A stretch of 64,000 nt of DNA, from NCBI GenBank assembly GCA_031216915.1, contig CM062289.1:249049113-249113112 (forward strand), written 5' to 3'. The notes beneath the pieces were generated by a model, which worked only from the letters and a program-made list of their open reading frames with translations, was not told the origin of the DNA and made no database searches. The translations under genes were made by a program, and so were the position numbers. The stretch comes from Pictodentalium vernedei (Eukaryota > Mollusca > Scaphopoda > Dentaliida > Dentaliidae). Shown piece after piece: positions 1 to 10,035 of the stretch; within the stretch, counting starts at the first letter, position 1; each line of letters begins with the position of its first letter.

Positions 1-40
1 ATATGCATCGCCTAATATGTCATGTGTATCAATGGTCGTG

Positions 41-505
41 TCACAGGCAGTTCTAGCAATGCTGAATGTTTAAAAAAAATCTACAAGACGTGTTTCGAGA
101 AAGTGCCGATAAACCCAATTTTGGGAGTTTTTTGCCAATTCTGACGAAATAAGGGTTAAATTGAAAAGTCCGCTTCGGTACATTTTTAGATTTTGTGCCC
201 CTCTAGGCGTGTGCAAAATTTTGTGAAAATCGGTTCGAAAATGGCTTCTGAATCGTACAGACAAAATGTGTGTCACAGGCAGTTCTAGCAATGCTGAATG
301 TTTAAAAAAAATCTACAAGACGTGTTTCGAGAAAGTGCCGATAAATCCCAATTTTGGGAGTTTTTTGCCAATTCTGACGAAATAAGGGTTAAATTGAAAA
401 GTCCGCTTCGGTACATTTTTAGATTTTGTGCCCCTCTATGTGTGTGCAAAATTTTGTGAAAATCGGTTCGAAAATGGCTTCTGAATCGTACAGACAAAAT
501 GTGTG
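41..505. repeat. Tandem duplication, about 232-bp unit, two copies
   Basis: Two adjacent copies (41-272 and 273-505) are almost identical from TCACAGGCAG to ACAAAATGTGTG and differ mainly by one inserted T and a few substitutions. Short open frames inside both copies are by-products of the duplication and show no domain I recognise. The second copy runs into a C-run followed by an A-run. Confidence 0.9.
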
Positions 506-1183
506 GAACCCCCCTCCCCCCCCCAAAAAAAAAAAAAAATCCGTAGAAAGACAATAGTCTTTTCCAGAGGGAAAAGCCCAATTATAAACTCGTGGTGAAA
601 TGGCGTAATATATCCCTTTCCACAAGATGCATATTTTATCATTTTGCACTTACCAGTACATACTGCTTCCGTGCATGTGTAGGTTGTCTCAGATAGTAGA
701 ACTTTCAAAGGTCTGGGTTATATACACAACAGCCTTTTACAAAATGTACCATTAGTCAATATTTTATCCTTAATAACACAAGACTATTGGCTCATTACTG
801 CCAGATTGCTATAGCAATCTGAAAACTAGAGTGATGTCACACATGCAGCCCGACTGTCCCAGCAATAGCAATGCTTAGACACAAAATAGTCTGAGCTATT
901 TTTTGTTAACCGTTTCTCATATTCAAACTTGGCCTGTATTACTAGCTGGGCATGGGAGTTAAAAAAAAAGTTCTGCTTGTAGTTACTCTAAATACTTCAA
1001 AATGCATTTTGGAGCAAAAAAAAATGCCTAACTGGCGGGGTGGGGGCAAGGCAATAACTTCAACAATTTTCATTGGATAATGGTGGTCATCGCACTTGAC
1101 ATAGACATTGCTGCTGTAGAGACATGTACTGAAAAGAACTGAAATCTGTTAACTATTGTTCAAGTTATGCCATAAACAAAGGT
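506..1183. other. No gene seen
   Basis: AT-rich sequence with a C-run/A-run junction at about 507-540. I see no coding frame with a recognisable domain, no RNA gene and no clear element boundary. Confidence 0.5.
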
Positions 1184-1264
1184 TGGACAGACGGATGGAT
1201 GGACAGACAGACAGACGGAAGGACGGAGCTCTATGCTATATCCCTCCCTTGTAGGGGGATAAAA
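1184..1264 (-). repeat. Terminus of GACA-rich, GGGGGATAAAAA-ending repeat family
   Basis: A GGAC/GACA microsatellite stretch is followed by CCCTCCCTTGTAGGGGGATAAA. The same end, in reverse, opens the element at 46157 (TTTTTATCCCCCTGCAAC), and a third occurrence is at about 14970-15006. Only the end is visible here. Confidence 0.55.
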
Positions 1265-1371
1265 ACTAACAGAGTATGTAGTAGAAGCCTAATTTGAAAT
1301 TTAGAGAAACTAAGTTCGAAAATCGTTTTGAAAAGGGTTAAATTAATGCCAATATCATTATTATTTTTTTA

Positions 1372-1739
1372 TTACGGTTTAACAACACATTAACAGTCAG
1401 GGTCATATCATGTTGGTGACAGATTTACGGGTGAAGCCAGAGTACCCGGAGAGAACCACCGCGCAACGATGAACAGCTGTCAGCTCTCCAACATCGTAAC
1501 TCTGCACCGTGGCACAGGCATGGTTAGATTGGTTGAAGACATACGGACGTGCAGTACGCCTTAGTACACAGCGTCATCGTGCCCCCATGTAGGCAATCAG
1601 GGTTAAGTGCCTTGCCCAAGGACACAATGCGGGAGCAAGAATCAGTCACTGAAATGGTTACCCATCCAACTATTAACCACGCTCGACGTTGCTTAACTTC
1701 GGTGATCTGACAAGAAACGGTTACCGCTATGCCACCACC

Positions 1740-1740
<1 letters not shown>
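1372..1740 (-). mobile_element. 5S rRNA-headed SINE
   Basis: Read on the minus strand, about 1735-1655 matches the internal promoter half of 5S rRNA: GATCACCGAAGTTAAGC, then AACGTCGAGC and TTGGATGGGTAACC. It is followed by a body with GTGTCCTTGGGCAAGGCACTT and the GTACTAAGGCGTACTGCACG and GAGAACC blocks that are shared with the tRNA-headed SINEs at 12993, 37990 and 63163. The tail side is T-rich on the plus strand at about 1363-1375. Retroposed SINE, not a functional 5S gene. Confidence 0.85.
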
Positions 1741-1770
<30 letters not shown>

Positions 1771-1790
1771 ACACACACACACTATTATTT
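1740..1790. repeat. C homopolymer plus (AC)n
   Basis: About 30 consecutive C followed by an AC dinucleotide stretch, directly beside the 5S-like head of the SINE. It generates spurious Gly/Val-rich frames on the minus strand. Confidence 0.9.
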
Positions 1791-2304
1791 AAAACCACGG
1801 TATACAGGTTCAGTAGACTTTGCCCCAAATGAAAAACAATGATGTTGTAACACAGTGTTTGAAGAATGAAAGGTACAACCTTGAAAAGCAAAACTTTAAT
1901 CTGAAACTTTAAGCTGGGAATACTAAGTAAAACTGACTGCAAAAGAGGGTTAAATATTTCCTAAAACCTATAAAAGAAATCATTGATGTAAATGCAATCA
2001 TTAAGTTGTATTGACCATGCAAGAATTAAAGTAAGAAAGTATGTGGCAAAGCCTAATTTCAAATACAAAGAAACTAAGTATGAAAACATGTTTAAATGGG
2101 GTTAAAATTAGAGGTGGGGGCCGTGGTGAAGTTTCAAGTCAGTGTCGGCGTTTTTTAAGAAGAAAAACCGCAGTTGCGGTGCAGTTATCGCTGGTGGAAC
2201 AGGCCAAGTTCATTCATCAGATTTAGGTTGCTTTTGCAAGCTTGCTTACCCAGTGCAGTGTAAAAAACGTTGTCAGTCCTTGACAAAGATAAATTAATAA
2301 CGAA
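1791..2304. other. No gene seen; repeat-like flank
   Basis: Contains a segment (about 1815-1910, CAGTAGACTTTGCCCCAAAT...) that recurs in diverged form at about 7005-7085. A short plus-strand frame at 2041-2226 has no recognisable domain and no splice or promoter context. Confidence 0.4.
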
Positions 2305-2428
2305 GGGGATTATCTCATCCGCCAGTACAGATAATAGAGGATATTAAGAGGTGTTAATTGATCAGTATTTTTCAATTTAACAACCTTATAGCCTCTATTA
2401 TCTAACCTGCCGAATGAGATAATTTCCA
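2305..2428. mobile_element. Small palindromic element (MITE-like)
   Basis: The arms GGGGATTATCTCAT...ATAATAGAGG (from 2305) and CCTCTATTATCT...ATGAGATAATTTCC (to 2428) are imperfect inverted repeats around an AT-rich loop. No coding capacity. Confidence 0.6.
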
Positions 2429-2578
2429 TCACTATTGACTGTTAATATGGATTAGGGAATTAATTGATTGTCATAATTTACAACAAATGGAAATATTTAC
2501 ATCTCGCACCCAAAAGGACATTATTTACAACAAATGGAAATATTTACATTTCACGCCAAAATGACCGCAGTACGAATA

Positions 2579-2737
2579 TATAACTGTATTCAAAGATAAG
2601 TTATATAAAAACTAGCTATGGCTTTAGATGCTAGGGATATCCAAGTACAAGGCTAGGATATCAGACAAATTAAGGATATCCAAAGCATCTTTCGATATAG
2701 CTAGGTTTTACAGAACTTATCTTTGTATACAGTTATA
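2579..2737. mobile_element. Small palindromic element (MITE-like)
   Basis: ATAACTGTATTCAAAGATAA at the left is the near-exact reverse complement of TTATCTTTGTATACAGTTAT at the right. Inner GGATATCC steps also pair. A snap-back non-autonomous DNA element is the simplest reading. Confidence 0.65.
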
Positions 2738-2797
2738 ACGGAACTAAAATGCAGTTTACCTTCATTTTATTGTTAAGAAATACATTATTTACGAATG

Positions 2798-3185
2798 ATG
2801 AATGAAAGGTTTTAGCGTGTCAAAGGCGCCCAGGGACGATGTGGGATTTACAAATTGCTTGCGACCCGGTTAACCTTATTTTATTTCACTTGGATCACAC
2901 AGGCCTAGCTTTTCTATTGCCTCAAATGGGCTTCTGAGGGGGTTATGCACGCAGTTGGAATTCCCGGCGGTTTACGCTGGAGTGATAGATACATGCTTGC
3001 TCGAGTTCGCAGGTATTCACTGGGTCATTTTTGTTTATTTTAAACTGAATTATTTTTCTGAAGAGGTCCCAGTCAATTTTGGATAGATTCCTCCTACTCA
3101 TTGTGGGATATCTTGTGGGTCCACTGCAACCATGTAATGTAGCATGAACAGGCATGTGGTCGCTACCTAAATCATCGTCCCCCAC
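2798..3185 (-). pseudogene. LINE fragment: endonuclease C-terminus plus 3' tail
   Basis: The minus-strand frame at 3185-2943 contains LGSDHMPVHATL, the SDH(L/M)P motif that closes the APE-type endonuclease domain of non-LTR retrotransposons, followed by a short basic stretch with WDLF. The frame then passes into a conserved non-coding tail (GGTTAACCGGGTCG, then CCCACATCGTCCCTG and AAACCTTTCATTCATC) that is also found at 3430-3690 and 19020-19300. There is no reverse transcriptase here, so this is a truncated or rearranged copy. Confidence 0.6.
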
Positions 3186-3429
3186 AAATATGTCTGATTA
3201 AAAGTTACTGATGAACTTTTTGAGTTTGTTTATACAAGCTTTTCGGAATAAAAGTGACTGATGAACTGTTTGTATGTGTTGATACAGCACTCTTGATATG
3301 GTTTCTTTGGTTGACTTCTGATCTACTGATGACAATGGGTTCAGATATTTTTGTGTTTTCTGAGGAGACTTCTGATCTATCGATAGAATATGTGTAAATA
3401 ATGTATTCAAATGTTTGTAAATAAGCTGT

Positions 3430-3690
3430 AACCGAATAGAGTCCACTCTCTAATAGTCTTAATGGCGTTGAGGGATTGATTATTGGCAATCTATCACTCC
3501 AACGTTATCTGCCAGAAATTCTAACCGTGTGCATTCCACCTCAGACCCCATTTTAGGCAATAGGAAGCTTGGCCTGTGTGATGCAAGTGAAATAAAATAA
3601 GGTTAACCGGGTCGGAAGGGATTGGTAAATCCCACATCATCCCTGCGCGCATTTGGCATGCTAAAACCTTTCATTCATCATTAATCAGAA
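3430..3690 (+). repeat. LINE 3' tail fragment, opposite orientation to 2798-3185
   Basis: Carries the same tail as 19020-19300: CTAATAGTCTTAATGGCGTT, CTATCACTCCAACG, GGTTAACCGGGTCGGAAGGG, and the end AAACCTTTCATTCATCATT. With 2798-3185 it forms an inverted pair separated by about 240 bases of unassigned sequence (3190-3430). Confidence 0.65.
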
Positions 3691-3991
3691 GTGTCAAACA
3701 AAGTATTGGCTTTTTGTTTTGTCCAAACAACACTTGCTGGGAAAATCTTGTATTTCATTTATTTCGATGCGTCTTCAACATCAGTGAACATACTTTATTT
3801 GTGCTTACAAATAATATAAAATATAATTAATTCCTGCATTATTTCGTGGATTTTTACGGATAAATTAATCTTCGATAAAGGTAAGTTCGTTTTTTTATTC
3901 AAAGACAACTTTTTGTGACCATCAACATGAAATTAAGTTCCAAAATATGCAAAAATTACAACAAAAAAATCACTAAAACCCGGGATGTTTC

Positions 3992-4190
3992 GACCCGATA
4001 GGCAGGACGTTTCGGCCCGATTGGAGGCCGAAACGTCAGTAAACCGAAAAGAATGTTTGGCTTATTGATGTATAGTGTAAAGTTCAATTCGACCCGATAG
4101 GCAGGACATTTCGGCCTGATTGGAGGCCGAAACGTCAGTAAACCGAAAAGAATGTTTGGCTTATTGATGAATACTGTAAAGTTCAAATTA
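3992..4190. repeat. 99-bp tandem duplication with GGACGTTTCGGCC palindromes
   Basis: Two copies, starting at 3992 and 4091, each contain GACCCGATAGGCAGGAC(G/A)TTTCGGCC and, 15 bases on, the inverted GGCCGAAACGTC. The motif GGACGTTTCGG resembles the GGACGATTCGG monomer of the MULE terminal arrays elsewhere in the window. No second, inverted array was found, so element boundaries are unknown. Confidence 0.7.
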
Positions 4191-4199
4191 CGCACAAAT

Positions 4200-4761
4200 T
4201 TTTAGCGTTCAGGTTGGGCTTTAACTTTCAGTTCAGTGTTCTCCATATAATCACAACACTATTCTCCATATAATTACAACATAGTAAGTGATATTTTATT
4301 CAAATAAATCACTGTTCAGTGTTGCACCATTATTCATTTATTACCTATTTTCGATTGTCAACAAAAGAAAATTCTGATTACCCATGTGCAATGTACAGAC
4401 CACATGTCACTTCATTGTCTTCAATTATCTTTGAAGATTGAAGACTTGAGCATAGACCACGCCTACAAAGGAATCATGACCAATCAGCAGACGGCCATAG
4501 TGTCATGACTCCAGTACAATGCAAATGAGCTACTGCAAAGTGTCTTGCTTCTGTTTTGTTTACTTTAAACTAACTTTTCTTGACTATATTTTGATTCTCT
4601 GGTGCAAGTTTTCATCTAATGAACTGATGTCAGAAGGTTGAATGATAATCAGTATCAAAACAAAGTGACACAAATTCATGCTCAGCAAAATAAACAAGAC
4701 GTTGATCAGGCGTTAATCTTTGTTGTTTATTTTTTAAAAAAAGCACATGGCAATCACCCAG
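4200..4761. other. No gene seen
   Basis: AT-rich spacer before the X element. It holds small direct repeats (TTCTCCATATAAT(C/T)ACAACA twice near 4237-4270). No convincing frame or RNA. Confidence 0.4.
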
Positions 4762-4769
4762 TTTCCTGG

Positions 4770-6198
4770 GGTGTATGGATGTTTTGTCTGCTAGCTGAAT
4801 CGTCCGCTTGCAATTTTACCCATTTTGTCTGCCAGCACGCCAAATCGTCTGCTACCAATAATATTTTGCCCAATTCGTCCGTCAAGGGTTTGAATATCAT
4901 AAAAACATGGAAAATAAAATTAATGATTTTTATTCAGTATCAAACGAAATAATGATATTTATTCAGTTTACAAGATAATCAAATACTAGGGTGTTATTCT
5001 CGGTAACCAATAGTCTCCTTGGTAAAGAACAAAAAGTCGTTCTCCCAGATCATCTAAATACCAATGAAATTCTGGAGAAATTCAGTGATTTTTTCATAAC
5101 CAAAATTCAATTAATCCTGGATAGTATACCATCACGTGAACCACCAGAGTTTGATCAACTTGACATAAAAAGAGATTTTTCCAGTTTTCACACTGTCTTG
5201 GAAAAAGATATTCCAAAAATGAATAGCAAATATTTTTCAATGAATTATTATGTTATGGAACTTAATATAACAAGTTTTGATGCATTTCTTAATATAATTA
5301 TAACAAGTTTTGATGCGTTTCTTAATATAATTATAACAAGTTTTAATGCGTTTCTTAATAGAATTAATTCTTATAATACATTTGCTAATAATTTTGCGAT
5401 TATTCATTGTGAAGTGCTGGTGGCGCCCTTCAATGAATGATTGCAAAATTATAAGATTATGTTGTGGAACTTAATATAACATAAATTTTGATGCATTTCT
5501 TAATATGATTAATTCTTATAATACATTTGCTAATAATTTTGGGATTATTCATTGTAAAGTGCCGGTGGCACTCTTCAATTTATTTATTTATTGGTGTTTT
5601 TAAGGTCACATACTTAAGCACAATGGCTAATCATGACCATGACAGTTTTATGGGTGGAGGAAGCTGGAGTACCCGGAGAGAACCACTGAGCAACGACGAG
5701 CAACTTCCAGCTCCCCAACATCGTAACTCCACACTGCAGCACAGGCAGGGTTAGACTGTTGAAGACATGCACACCATCGACGTTCAGTATGCCTTAGTAC
5801 ACGGTGTTATCGTGCCCCCACGTGGACAATTGGGGTTAAGTGCCGCTCTTCAATGAATAATTGCAAAATTATAAGATTAAACAATGTCGAAATTAATTAG
5901 ATGGCTGAGTAGTTTATTTTGCTCTGACATGTCTGTTTTCACAATCTCGTATTAGTATACAAAATTTTAATGCAAGGAAGTACATTAAGATGTATTACAA
6001 TAGGCAACATACAATAAAGTATACAATAAAATTATTATATAAATAAATAAATAAATAATAAAAAATGATTCAAAATACAATACTTGAATACTTTCCCCCC
6101 AGCGGACGAGTTTCGGATGATATGGGTAAAATTGCAGCGGACGACTTACATAAAATTGCAGCTGATGATTTGATTTCTGTACAAAATGGGTGTAATTC
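4770..6198 (+). mobile_element. Element X copy 1: non-autonomous MULE-like with minisatellite TIRs
   Basis: Flanked by a perfect 8-bp target duplication TTTCCTGG (4762-4769 and 6199-6206). The left end holds an array with TCGTCCGCTTGCAATTTTAC, and the right end holds the inverted array (GGGTAAAATTGCAGCGGACGA, about 6100-6190). The interior has three copies of a short unit around ATAACAAGTTTTGATGCGTT (5262-5360) and no transposase domain. A SINE sits at 5580-5845. A second copy in opposite orientation lies at 38919-45143. Mobilisation by a MULE transposase is inferred from the 8-bp duplication and the array-type ends shared with M2 and M3. Confidence 0.8.
5580..5845 (-). mobile_element. SINE body and tail, head missing, inserted in X copy 1
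   Basis: Flanked by the target duplication CTCTTCAAT (5571-5579 and 5846-5854). Read on the minus strand it contains the shared SINE body (GGTTCTCTCCGGGTACTCCA, then AAACTGTCATGGTCATGATT) and a (AAAT)n-type tail, TTTATTTATT on the plus strand. The 5S or tRNA head is absent: 5' truncated before insertion. Confidence 0.85.
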
Positions 6199-6206
6199 TT
6201 TCCTGG

Positions 6207-7086
6207 AAACATTTTAACAATTCCTGGAATTATAGTCTGTTTTAAAAAGATGCTTTCGGTTTCCCTTGGTTGTCATGTAAAACAATTCAGAGAGACATTG
6301 TTTACAATATGACACCAGCATAATATGTATTTTTTTAAAGTTAATTATTGGGTAAAGTTTCTTCCAATGCACATAGTGGTATGTATTATTTCCTGTTTTT
6401 CTCTTTGATGTGATCTGCAACAAAACTCATGTATCGACTATCAGTGCCAAGAAAACACTGTATAAGTTACAACATGCCATCAATTTTTGCTGTTTTGACA
6501 GGTTGACTTCACATGTGCTTATTCCCAAGCCAATGAAGTATCGGTATCGGACGATATCTATAATGGTAGATATCGGTATCGGCAAAACCGATAACACTGG
6601 TATCAGCACACCTCTAAATGGATAGTTCAATTTCAGTAAATTGTTTTTTGTACGAGAACTTTATATGGCGTTTAAGATTAGAAATATTGCCTCGTGATGT
6701 TGACAATGTGATATGACTTTGTTACAAAGTTTACATTTGCATTTCTCCATGTTGATTCGTTCAAATTCTGTAACCCACAGACTTTTAGCCTGTTCCGGCA
6801 TTGTTAAATAATGAAACTATAAAAATGCGCAATGGAGAACAGATTTTACCTGCCACCAAAAATGTCGGTGTTTTCAAATTAATGTGATCCAGTTTTTCGG
6901 TGGTGATCCAAAACCGAAACCACACCGAAAACACAGACACCAACCCAGCTCTAGTTAAAAGCATGCCAATATTAATGAAAATCACTGTAGAAAGCTTCAG
7001 TAGACAGTAGACATTGTCCCAAATGAGAAACAGTGACACTGCACTAAACTGTTTGAAGAATTAAAGGTTTAACTTTGTAAACAAAA
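6207..7086. other. No gene seen
   Basis: AT-rich sequence with an imperfect TATCGGTATCGG repeat at about 6538-6605, and a segment (7005-7085) related to 1815-1910. Frames here are short and unremarkable. Confidence 0.4.
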
Positions 7087-9243
7087 TGAAAGTGTCAATG
7101 ACACTGTAGCTCAACTTGTCAAGACAAAGACATGTACATAGATAGTATGTGACACAGCAATGACAAACATCTGGGTAATGACCTGATAACAAAGGTACAT
7201 ATAAAGTATTGTAATGGTCTGTACAAAAATACTGACCGTTGCCTGTAACAAATGTATAGGTAAAGTATTGTAAAGTTGGGTGACAGTCAGATGCTAAACT
7301 AGAAAAAAATCTTTGAGTCCCAGAGTGGGTCTGACTGAACCCCAAAATATTTGTTCTCATAGCACAGTGATAACAAAGGCACCCCAAAACACACTCGTTC
7401 CTGTCCCAAGGTGAAAACAAAAGTACCCAAGAAGTTTTGTGAAGATCAGTTCATAAATACGAGCTGTATAGAACTTGTGACAAAAAACTGATTGTATCTA
7501 ATTTCGGTACAAAATGGCCACTGGCAGCCATCTTGAATTTTGAACCGTACCCAGATTCTCATCCCAATGTGATAACAAAGGTACCCAAGAAGTTTTGTGA
7601 AGATCGGTTCATAAATACAGCCTCTACCCTGAGCCGTATTGACATGTGTGCTTACATTGTGTAAGTAGCACTGAATAAATCAAAGTTCATCTAATTTGCA
7701 TAATTTCTGCACGAAAAAAACCCCCTTACAATATGTGATGTATTCCATGTTACTAAACATTCATACGCAAATTTATTCAAATCAGAACTTTCATACAGAA
7801 GTTCTGTACAAAAGACTGATTGTACTAATTTTGGTACAAAATGGCTGCTGGTGGGCATCTTGAATTTTGGACCACACCCAAAAACACTCGCTCTCATCCC
7901 ACAGTGATAACAAAGGTACCCAAGAAGTTTCGTAAAGATTGGTTCATAAATATGGCCTCTAGTCTGAGCTGTATAGAAGTTGTGTACAAAAACCTGATTA
8001 GACCTAATTTCGGTACAAAATGGCCACTGGCAGCCATCTTGAATTTTAGACCGTACCCAGAAACACTCGTTCTCGTCCCAAGGTGATAACAAAGGTACCC
8101 AAGACATTTCGTGAAGATCAGTTCATAAATACAGACTCTAGTCTGAGCTGTATTAACATGTGTACTTACTGTGTGTAAGTCGCACTGAAAAAATCAAAGT
8201 TCATCTAATTTGCATAATTTCTGCACGAGAAAGAAAACCCGTATTATGTGATGTATCCCATGGTACTAAACATTCACACAAAAAATTATTCAAATCAGCG
8301 CTTTCATATGGAAGTTCTGTGCAAAAATCTGATTGCACCTAATTTTGTACAAAATGGCTGCCATCGGCCATCTTGAATTTCGGACCAGACCCCAAAACAC
8401 TCGTTCTCGTCCCACGGTGATACCAAAGGTACCCAAGAAGTTTCGTAAAGATCGGTTCATAAATACGGCCTCTAGCCCGAGCCGTATTGGCATTTGCACT
8501 TACAGTGCTGAAAGTAACCCCAAAAAACATCAAAATTAGTCTAATTTGCACAATTTACGCACGAGAAAAAAACCCGTATTATATGTGATGTATCACATGG
8601 TACTAAACATTCATACAAAAAATTATTCAAATCAGAGCTTTCATATGGAAGTTCTGTACAAAAAACAGATTTCTGCATCGTCGGTACAAAAGGGTGGCTG
8701 GCAGCCATCTTGAATTTCGGACCGCACCCAAAACACTCGTTCTCGTCCCACGGTCATAACAAAGGTACCCAAGAAGTTTCGTAAAGATCGGTTCATAAAT
8801 ACGGCCTCTAGCCCGAGCCATAGCAGCTTGGCACTTACAGCTCTGAAAGTAACACTAAATAAATCAAAGTCAGTCTAATTTGCATAATTTACGCACGAGA
8901 AAAAAACCCGTATTATATGTGATGTATCCCATGGTACTAAACATTTATACAAAACTTTATTCAAATCAGAACTTTCATACAGAAGTTCTGTACAAAAAAA
9001 TGATTTTTGCATCATTGGTACAAAATGGCCGCTGGCAGCCATCTTGAATTTTGGACCACACCTAAAAACACTCGTTCCCGTCCCAGGGTCATAACAAAGG
9101 TACACAAGAAGTTTCGTAAAGATCGGTTCATAAATACAACCTCTAGCCCGAGCCATAGCCAATTGTTGACGTACGGACAGACGGACAGACGGACGACGGG
9201 CCATGACAATAGCTCAAATTTGACTTCGTCAAAGTTGAGCTAA
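7087..9243. mobile_element. Non-coding element with about 335-bp tandem subunits and hairpin ends (family A)
   Basis: Starts GAAAGTGTCAATGACACTGT with TAGCTCAACTTGTCAAG, and ends with a GGACAGACGGACAGACGGAC microsatellite, ATGACAATAGCTCA and AAAGTTGAGCTAAAAA. Between them GATAACAAAGGTACCCAAGA recurs at about 7368, 7570, 7907, 8085, 8418, 8755 and 9092 within longer subunits (AAAATGGC...GGCAGCCATCTTGAATTT). Many overlapping frames in both strands are repeat shadows. Same end type as 10036-11651, so one family of non-autonomous elements. Transposition class not determined; Helitron-like is possible. Confidence 0.7.
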
Positions 9244-9248
9244 AAAAC

Positions 9249-9501
9249 GTTAACCCTTTACCCAATGCAGACAATATCAAAAGTTATTATTTTAAAAAAA
9301 TTTTTTTTAAATTTTTCAAAAAATTTCAACAAAACCATATCATGTGACCCCTCATTGGAACGAGCTCAATGAGCTCGTTCCAATGAGGGGTCACATGATA
9401 TGGTTTTGTTGAAATATTTTTTGAAAAATTTAATTTTTTCAACTGCTCAACTTGCATATTATGTGGGCGGATGTGGGCGATTCGTAAGGTAAAGGGTTAA
9501 C
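9249..9501. mobile_element. Palindromic MITE, GTTAACCCTTTACC ends
   Basis: Ends are GTTAACCCTTTACC and GGTAAAGGGTTAAC. The whole 253 bp folds back on itself around TCATTGGAACGAGCTC. A second copy with the same centre but diverged arms is at 31534-31782. No coding capacity. Confidence 0.85.
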
Positions 9502-10035
9502 AAAAAACTTTAACCTGGAAGTTGCAAGTTAAATTGCCATACAAAAAAGGGTTAAATATTTCCCAAAATAACATGAAACATAATGAGAATGATACAATCA
9601 ATAGTAATTAATATTAATTTAAAAGAAAAAAAACTTTAACCTTCACTAAAAAATTTAACCACAAACTTTAACCAAAACACTAAATGTTACCAGATGGACA
9701 GACGGACGAAAGTCATGACTATAGCCCTGATTGTAAACAGTCCGGTTAAAAAATGAGGCAATAATCTGGCATTTCAAAGGATGAAGAAGAAATATGAAAT
9801 TGTGTATTCTCCTGGCCCTTTTAAGGGTGTGACCCTTTTGCAGAGCCATTAAAAAAAGAAAATGCGATATTATTTCAGGCAAAAAACAAAATGAGGCAAA
9901 TAACGTTAAACTAAAAATTAATTAACTATAGCCTTACTCTACCCTCTTCCAGTGGGTAGGCACCATTGGCAACACCCCTGAATGAGGGAGATCACAAGCC
10001 ACAGGCCGAGTATGCAGCTCTGATCAAATATGAAT
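9502..10035. other. No gene seen
   Basis: AT-rich, with repeated AACTTTAACC phrases at 9505-9680. No gene or clear element. Confidence 0.4.

Noticed and set aside
1655..1735. 5S rRNA gene
   Set aside because: Only part of the 5S sequence is present, it is mutated, and it continues into a SINE body.
1524..1942. Minus-strand Gly-rich frames
   Set aside because: Produced by the C homopolymer at 1740-1770 and the SINE; no domain.
7691..9209. Overlapping frames of 60-138 codons on both strands
   Set aside because: They repeat the same peptide (e.g. RGRIYEPIFTKLLGYLCY) once per tandem subunit; no conservation argument beyond repeat structure.
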